Shown here in pieces: positions 56,468 through 64,000 of a stretch of 64,000 nt of DNA (positions are counted from its first letter, which is position 1; the number at the start of each line of letters is the position of its first letter). The position numbers and the translations under genes are program-made. Origin of the DNA: Akanthomyces muscarius (Eukaryota > Ascomycota > Sordariomycetes > Hypocreales > Cordycipitaceae); contig NW_026611618.1 of NCBI RefSeq assembly GCF_028009165.1, forward strand, positions 1,674,001-1,738,000, written 5' to 3'. Under the pieces are notes generated by a model. That model made no database searches. It saw only the letters and a program-made list of their open reading frames with translations, and was not told where the DNA came from.

Positions 56468-56858
56468 TTAACCGAAGAAGATGGAGACCTGTATCGCGAT
56501 TAGCATCTCATTTGGCAGGATAAGACAGTCGGGTCAACATACAGCCATGACAACACAGCATATGCTTATGTATGGACTAAGTCTCTCGCCTATCCGCGCG
56601 CATTTCCAAAAGACGCCCGTGATGCTGACCACGTGGTTAGCCAGCCGCCGCATAGGTGTGTTTTTCTTGCAGTCGTATTTCATTTCCTTACCCATTCTTA
56701 TTCCTGTCGAGGATGCCCGGCGTAAAGTGGTGGACGTATGTGCTTGTGCAGATGAGCAGCAGGATGACGAGGAGGAGAGACTGGAAGTTGAATAGCGCCG
56801 ACTGCGAGTGGGATTAGAAAATGGACGGCGCGATGAGGACACCAAGTCAACATACCAT
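56468..56858 (-). CDS. KISH (TMEM167/Ksh1) small secretory-pathway membrane protein
   Basis: Four exons on the minus strand: 56858-56856, 56801-56692, 56624-56543 and 56488-56468, giving 71 residues. Exon 1 is only the ATG and the last exon is seven codons including stop. Donors GTATGT, GTAAGG and GTATGT and acceptors GCAG, TCAG and ACAG all fit. The protein starts [20 protein letters not shown] (first membrane span) and contains [25 protein letters not shown] and a second span ending AVSIFFG, which is the KISH pattern throughout. Ksh1 is an essential early secretory pathway (Golgi) protein in yeast. Because of the tiny exons a simple ORF scan misses most of it. Confidence 0.93.
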
Positions 56859-57247
56859 CTTGGCTAATCTAAAGCGACAGCACTTGTGGGAAGACAGTTT
56901 TTGCGTCCTGCGCGAGGTCGTGGCGGCAATGCGAAGCTCCAAGTTCGAGATACGCTGGCCTCTCTGCTGGAGCTACGTATCCTAGCTTTCAGGGGACCAA
57001 AGATTCGCCGCGCCCGACCAACCATACGTCAACGGCGACGAGCTGGGCCCCACCAAGCATCGTTCAAGCCATCTTTCAAGACACTCTACCATTGCAAATT
57101 CATCAACTTTGCGCGAGACTGCGCGAGATCTTGGAAGAAATCGCAGAGGCACCGACTTGACTATCGCGACTCACAACATTTCCATCTTCAAAGGCCCTCT
57201 ATCGTCTCCAGCGCGTGGCTGCCGCCGCGCCTCCAAACCCATTCAAG
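56859..57247. other. divergent promoter, KISH / TAF13
   Basis: 389 bases separate the two divergent start codons. No additional gene; no specific site named. Confidence 0.45.
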
Positions 57248-57821
57248 ATGGAACCTCGAGCGCGTGCCGGCAAAAATGTCGGCAAGATGAACTTTTCCCA
57301 CAATGAGCGTACGTCGCATCGAATGCGCTCCTGGCCGAAACGGCGTCTTCTCTTCTCCAGATCACTAACCACCATCCGCAGTCGCTCAGTTGCTCTACGC
57401 TCACGGCGACGTCAAGAACCCGCTTCCCGAAACCGTCCGAGTCCTCGACGAGATCCTCACCGACTTTATGCAGTCCATTGCCTTTGAGGCGGCCCGCGCG
57501 GCGCAGTACTCGGGCCGCCAAAAGATCAAGTACGAAGACTTTGAGTTTGCCTTTCGCAAGAACCCGGCCTTCCTCGGCAAGGTGCAGGAGGTGTTTGAGA
57601 AGCAAAAGGAGATTAAAAAGGCTCGCGAGATTCTGCGCGACGCCGAGGACGACATCATGAAGGACGCGGCCGAGGAGGAGAAGAAGCGCGAAAAGGGAGA
57701 CGGCGGCGGCGCGCCCGCGGCGGGCGGGAGCGCCAGCAAGCCGGTCAACCAGGAGGAGGAGCTTGGAGAGGCCGACGACGATGCCGATGCCGAAGCAGAT
57801 GCGTTGGGCAAGAAGAAATGA
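57248..57821 (+). CDS. TFIID subunit TAF13
   Basis: Two exons, 57248-57308 and 57382-57821, with a 73-base intron (donor GTACGT, CACTAAC branch, CGCAG acceptor), giving 166 residues. A histone-fold domain at about residues 21-110 contains LLYAHGDVKNPLPETVRVLD, MQSIAFEAARAAQYSGRQKI and YEDFEFAFRKNPAFLGKVQE, the TAF13 pattern. It pairs with TAF11 in the TFIID histone-fold dimer and contacts TBP. The C-terminal 50 residues are a Gly/Ala/Glu/Asp-rich tail ending LGKKK, common in filamentous fungi. Confidence 0.95.
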
Positions 57822-58922
57822 TACCCTGGCTGCAACCGCAAATACATGAGCGGCAGCGATGACGATTCGACCTTTCTGGCAGGACAGCTCCTTGACACAT
57901 GGCTTGCTTCCTACAACTTGGTTTTTTGTTTTACATTTGCATGGAAATGGCGTTCAGGGTTTAGTACGGGATGCAAGGAGCCCAACTTCTAGCTTGCAAA
58001 AATTGAAATCATCAGACATTCAATCATGTCTCTGCTTATAACTCGAACCTTTACCAGTTGCACTCTGTCTGGCTTTGCCGGGCTTCGCTGCTCCGTAGGC
58101 CGCTAGACCCCCACCATCTCACCTGTAATCAGGCACCGGCAGCCACCGGAGCTTTCTCGAGAGAGAAATGGCAGAAAAAATGCGAGTTTGTCGGTCTTGC
58201 CAAATCAGCAATTGTTTTTTCTCAGGCGTTGATTTTACTAATAACGTTTCATTGCCCCGTGGGCATATGCGGCTTAAAAGAACCGGCCTCCACCCTGCCT
58301 ACTGGTACTGTCGCCGGGTATTTGCCCCGCGCGCAGAGAAGAAGCCGACTGGTTTGCCAAGGAACCAGCCACCACCACGTTGTCTATTCTGCTGCCAATG
58401 GTCAGCGATTGGTTATTGCTACGGATAGTGAAGGATTGGTTGCCCATCAACTGCGCTCTCCAGTGCGATATCGGGCGGCGACCACTACCAACTGCCCAAT
58501 TCAGCACTCCGGCATTGCCCTCCCGCGCCATTAGGCCCTCGCTAGTTGCATTCTCACTTGTTCGTTGCGGACGAGCGGTTCCACTGTCTCCTCCTCCATC
58601 CCACCATCATGCAACCACAACCAAATATCGCCGCCATAAGATGTGCATTTGGACTCCACCGGTATGGCCTAGCAGCGCCGCTGCCCGCCACCGGTCAAAT
58701 CCTGGTCTATTGCCGGTTCGCTGATGACTGGGACACTCACTACCTGATTTTCTTCCTCTTCTCTCTCTCTCTCTTCTCGGAGGACACAGCTGCCATGGCG
58801 AGTCAGTTGACTACTAAAAGGTTGAGACTGTTGAAAGTAAAACTGCATCAGCATATTTGCACCTGATACGCTCTGGTGGTGTCAATTGTTCTCACCGGCG
58901 TTTGCTTACAAACTCGGACATC
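57822..58922. other. intergenic
   Basis: The 3' flank of TAF13 and the upstream region of the EamA gene. Short open frames only. A CT-rich stretch at 58750-58780 lies near the EamA start. No gene seen. Confidence 0.5.
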
Positions 58923-60311
58923 ATGTCTCGTGGTCGTGCCGCCACCGCCGCAGAAGTAGAGCTTACTTCGCACGGCAAGACGGAACTCGACAGCACAACG
59001 CCGAATTCGAGGAGTGATGGGCAAAATGGATTGTCTCCAAATACACTTCGGCCAAAGTCTGAAGGCTTCATGCCTGAAGCTATTCGAGCACTGACTCCAA
59101 GCCCAATTCTTAGCGGCCGATTGTCTCCGTTCCCGCACGACGACATGCGCAACAACCAGTCTGGGCTCACTCAGCCACCGTCGTTTATTCGAAAATTCTG
59201 GCAAAATAATCTACCGTCTATATGCGTCGCTTTAGCCCAATTGTTTGGCGCCCTCATGAATCTTACCGCCAGGTTCATGGAGCTAGAAGGCGACGGAATG
59301 CATCCTGTGCAGCTCTTATTTTACAGACAAGGTCTCAGCGCTGTTGGCTGCTCTATATATATGTGGAAAGCCGGTTTTCCCGACTTCCCAATACCGCACA
59401 AGGGCATCCGCTTGCTACTGTTCGCCCGCTCCTTTTCCGGCTTCTTTGGGATATATGGCATGTGGTACTCAATGATGTATCTGCCGCTCGCCGACGCAAC
59501 AGTCATTACGTTTCTGGCCCCGGGTGTCGCTGGCATTATATGCTACTTTGCGCTCCGCGAACCATTTACAAAGATGGAGCAGCTCGCTACTCTGATTGCC
59601 TTTTTCGGCGTCGTTCTCATCGCACAGCCCGCCACCTTCTTCGCTGACTCGGGTAAAAAGTCAAGCCATGAGCCAACTGAGGCCGGGGCTCTTCCAGGCA
59701 TGGACCACGAAGCAACCGCAAGAGAGCGTCTCGTTGCTGTTGCTGTTGCGCTCCTTGGCGTTTGCGGCGCGGCTGGTGCTTTTACAACTCTCCGAGCCAT
59801 TGGCAAGCAGACGCATCCGCTCATCTCGGTCAACTGCTTTGCGGCCATCAGCACTTTGATGTGTGCCACTATACTTTGCGCAGCGCCAGCGCTCAACATT
59901 TCACAACCGACGTTGCAGTGGAAGTTTTCATACACGATTAAGCAAGCCTTTCTTATTGCTTTGATCAGCCTCTTCGGATTGATCATGCAGTTTCTGCTCA
60001 CTGCGGGTCTGAGCAAGGATAAATCGAACAAGGCCAATTCTATGATATACACTCATATGCTGTTTGCTGCGAGCTTTGACTGGTGGGTCTTTGGCCATCG
60101 GATGGGATTTATCAGCTTTCTAGGATGTGCATTGATTCTAGGCAGCGCCATTGGAGTCATGTTTCTGAAAAAGTCGCCGAAGGCTATCGCGAAAGTAGAA
60201 GATACTGAGGCGCAACAGAATCTGCTAGATGAGACCGAGGGCTCACCAATGCTTATGGATGGCGGTGGCGCTGGTGCAAATACAGAGCTGAATGTCTTCC
60301 GGTCACGGTAG
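58923..60311 (+). CDS. EamA/DMT-superfamily transporter (SLC35G-like)
   Basis: An intronless gene of 462 residues. A polar N-terminus (about 95 residues, Ser/Pro-rich) precedes ten predicted membrane spans in two EamA repeats. The first repeat contains VALAQLFGALMNLTARFMEL, MHPVQLLFYRQGLS and LADATVITFLAPGVAGIICY; the second contains GVCGAAGAFTTLRAIGKQTH and ALISLFGLIMQFLLTAGLSK. A soluble loop near residues 245-280 separates them. Substrate unknown. The start at 58923 is chosen because upstream in-frame sequence (ATG 58857) lacks conservation features; that ATG would add 22 residues. Confidence 0.9.
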   Translation: MSRGRAATAAEVELTSHGKTELDSTTPNSRSDGQNGLSPNTLRPKSEGFMPEAIRALTPSPILSGRLSPFPHDDMRNNQSGLTQPPSFIRKFWQNNLPSICVALAQLFGALMNLTARFMELEGDGMHPVQLLFYRQGLSAVGCSIYMWKAGFPDFPIPHKGIRLLLFARSFSGFFGIYGMWYSMMYLPLADATVITFLAPGVAGIICYFALREPFTKMEQLATLIAFFGVVLIAQPATFFADSGKKSSHEPTEAGALPGMDHEATARERLVAVAVALLGVCGAAGAFTTLRAIGKQTHPLISVNCFAAISTLMCATILCAAPALNISQPTLQWKFSYTIKQAFLIALISLFGLIMQFLLTAGLSKDKSNKANSMIYTHMLFAASFDWWVFGHRMGFISFLGCALILGSAIGVMFLKKSPKAIAKVEDTEAQQNLLDETEGSPMLMDGGGAGANTELNVFRSR

Positions 60312-60849
60312 TCGTGCAAATAAATAGATGAATCCATTTCTATGACGATTTTTGTCTTTTCCTAAAAACTAATTCAGCTGTAGCGTCGCGGTGACGTACA
60401 ACAGTGGACGTAGCAAGGGCGAGGTGTAGTGGCCGAAGCGGCCCGACATTAAAAACACACCATCGCACATTCTGAACAAAAAAACTGCATAAACCCGTCG
60501 CAAGCTATCGGTATTAGCAACCTAGCAAGGCGAAATAAAGCAAGTCGGCGGCATGCATGCGCCAAGTTGAGCAAAGAAACAAGCACAATGGTATAGGGTA
60601 GCCTAGCATGAAGGCCAGTGGATGAGCTCGGCGTCACGTGATGGCAAAGGTTTCCGCGACCGTCGCGAGAGCTTCAACCGTTCGCCAGTTGCAGGGCGGA
60701 TCGCAAACATTTCGAGGCTTCGCAAACGTCCATTAGCATCAAACCACGCCGTTTTACGTGATTGATAGTCTAATTGCATCGATTTCACATCCAATTCGCC
60801 AAGTTACCTTTATCCCGACGACCATAGGCTTCGTCAAGCCGCCGCCAAC
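60312..60849. other. intergenic; RVB1 promoter
   Basis: The EamA 3' flank and RVB1 upstream region. A CACGTGA box (E-box type) lies near 60635-60641. No gene seen. Confidence 0.45.
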
Positions 60850-62927
<2,078 letters not shown>

Positions 62928-64000
62928 ATTTGAGAGCCCCGTGGAACACGGTAATCTAGACCATGTCACAGGCGATCTCCTTGTCTTTATAGAGAGAAAA
63001 AAAGAAAGCAATGGCGAAGTCACTCGTGGGAGTGATGATTTTTTTTGGCATCAACAAGGGAGTTAGAGACAAGTTATACTTGGAAGCGGGTCCCCGGCCC
63101 TCTCCCCCAATTGGATTGGAAAGAGAAAGGGTGTTCAGAGACAGATGAAAAGTAGCAGTAAGAGAGATTGGTAAGGGAAATTGCTTTTGCGACGGGGAGG
63201 GAGGGGCGGCTCAAATGAGAGATAACGGCGCCTGGTAACCCAAGAAGAGAATAACACGGCCCATAGGTTATCTAGTTGTATTATTTTACTGTTGACCTTT
63301 TTTTTTTAATCATGTTTCTTAGCCATGCTAACTAATGAAGAACAACTGTACGCTAAAATAGACAGGTTCATGTACGGCATGGAGAAGTTGAAACCCTCGG
63401 TAGCTTTGGCGCAGATGCCGATGATGCGGCTTGGTTGCCCAGGTGAGAGGAGAAAGCCATCGGAAGAAATGCGAAGACACGGGACGGGAATACAGAATAT
63501 AGACCAGTACAACAAGAAGAAAAGCACACAGTCAATTTTTTTTTTGTTTGCTTGCCGTTCAATATGGACGACGCTTACTCGGTACTTCTGGTGTTTCGCT
63601 TGTGTTCACCCAATGACAAGCTTGGCATCACGCTGCTATGAGGAAACCCCGGTCTGACGCGCCCGCATCTCGCCCCTGGGCCTTTGTTGCTCTGCATCAT
63701 GACCTGTATTGTTGAAAAGGTTTAAAAATAAACCTCATGCACGACAGAAATCTGAGGCAGAAGCACAGGGCCGCACACAAAGAAAAGGGCGGCGAGGGGG
63801 CCCCTCTTCTTTTTTTGGGGGAACAGGAGGAGGGAGGCTTGCAGCGCGCGGCGGCGACCGCGGCAATCTCTTGGCCAGCTTCGATCTCATCAATCTCATG
63901 GGCCAGGCAGGCAGGCAGGCAGGTGGGGGGCGCGACGCCGCAGCAAACACGCCCGGCCGAAGCACCCTATCATGACGGGCCAGACGGGCTAACGAATTGG
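62928..64000. other. intergenic, end of window
   Basis: The 3' flank of RVB1. Contains T-runs, a GGCA tetramer repeat at 63904-63923 and purine-rich tracts. No gene seen; a gene beginning beyond the edge could have its leader here. Confidence 0.5.
63904..63923. repeat. (GGCA)n microsatellite
   Basis: Five tandem GGCA units. Confidence 0.85.

Overview
The window is nuclear DNA of a filamentous ascomycete, most likely a Sordariomycete and probably Hypocreales. The genes carry short introns (about 45-100 nt) with GTAAGT/GTATGT donors, CTAAC-type branch sites and CAG/TAG acceptors. Leaders are pyrimidine-rich, gene density is otherwise compact, and the proteins are fungal (Git1-like permease, Uds1 septation protein, Sok1/TCP11, mitochondrial mS33). 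I rebuilt exons by hand from splice signals and reading-frame continuity; nothing was searched against a database.

Left part (0-31 kb): an uncharacterised repeat-bearing ORF, SelO, complex I 78-kDa subunit (NDUFS1/nuo-78), an uncharacterised Ser/Pro-rich protein (minus), an acyl-CoA-binding membrane protein of the ACBD5/Atg37 type (minus), RNase III (minus) divergent from mitochondrial mS33, a Pumilio (Puf) protein, a PEX39-like KPWE protein (minus), a mitochondrial PP2C phosphatase, a UBAC2/derlin-like membrane protein, a Uds1 coiled-coil protein and Sok1/TCP11 (minus). Most are housekeeping genes. Two act at peroxisomes, and SelO, NDUFS1, mS33 and PP2C are mitochondrial.

Middle (about 31-48.4 kb): roughly 17 kb with no gene I can support. 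It is not AT-rich. It holds homopolymer runs, small tandem repeats and CT-rich tracts, and ends at a tRNA-Gly(UCC) gene.

Right part (48.8-64 kb): first a metabolic-looking group. A Tm-1-like UPF0261 gene is divergent from a TIM-barrel 'PEP hydrolase-like' gene, followed by a Git1-like MFS permease and a D-2-hydroxyacid dehydrogenase. Housekeeping genes follow: a four-exon KISH/TMEM167 gene, TAF13, an EamA transporter and RVB1 (pontin) with unusually long introns.

The most interesting signal is a pair of in-frame TAG codons inside otherwise intact genes. One sits where a Trp is expected, just before the Puf RNA-binding domain (15369-15371). The other is in the uncharacterised gene at 7094-8491 (7586-7588). 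Both TAGs lie in the predicted loop of a small hairpin with U before and G after the A. That is the context favoured by the sexual-stage A-to-I mRNA editing known in Fusarium and Neurospora, which turns UAG into UGG. Pseudogenisation or sequencing error remain alternatives.
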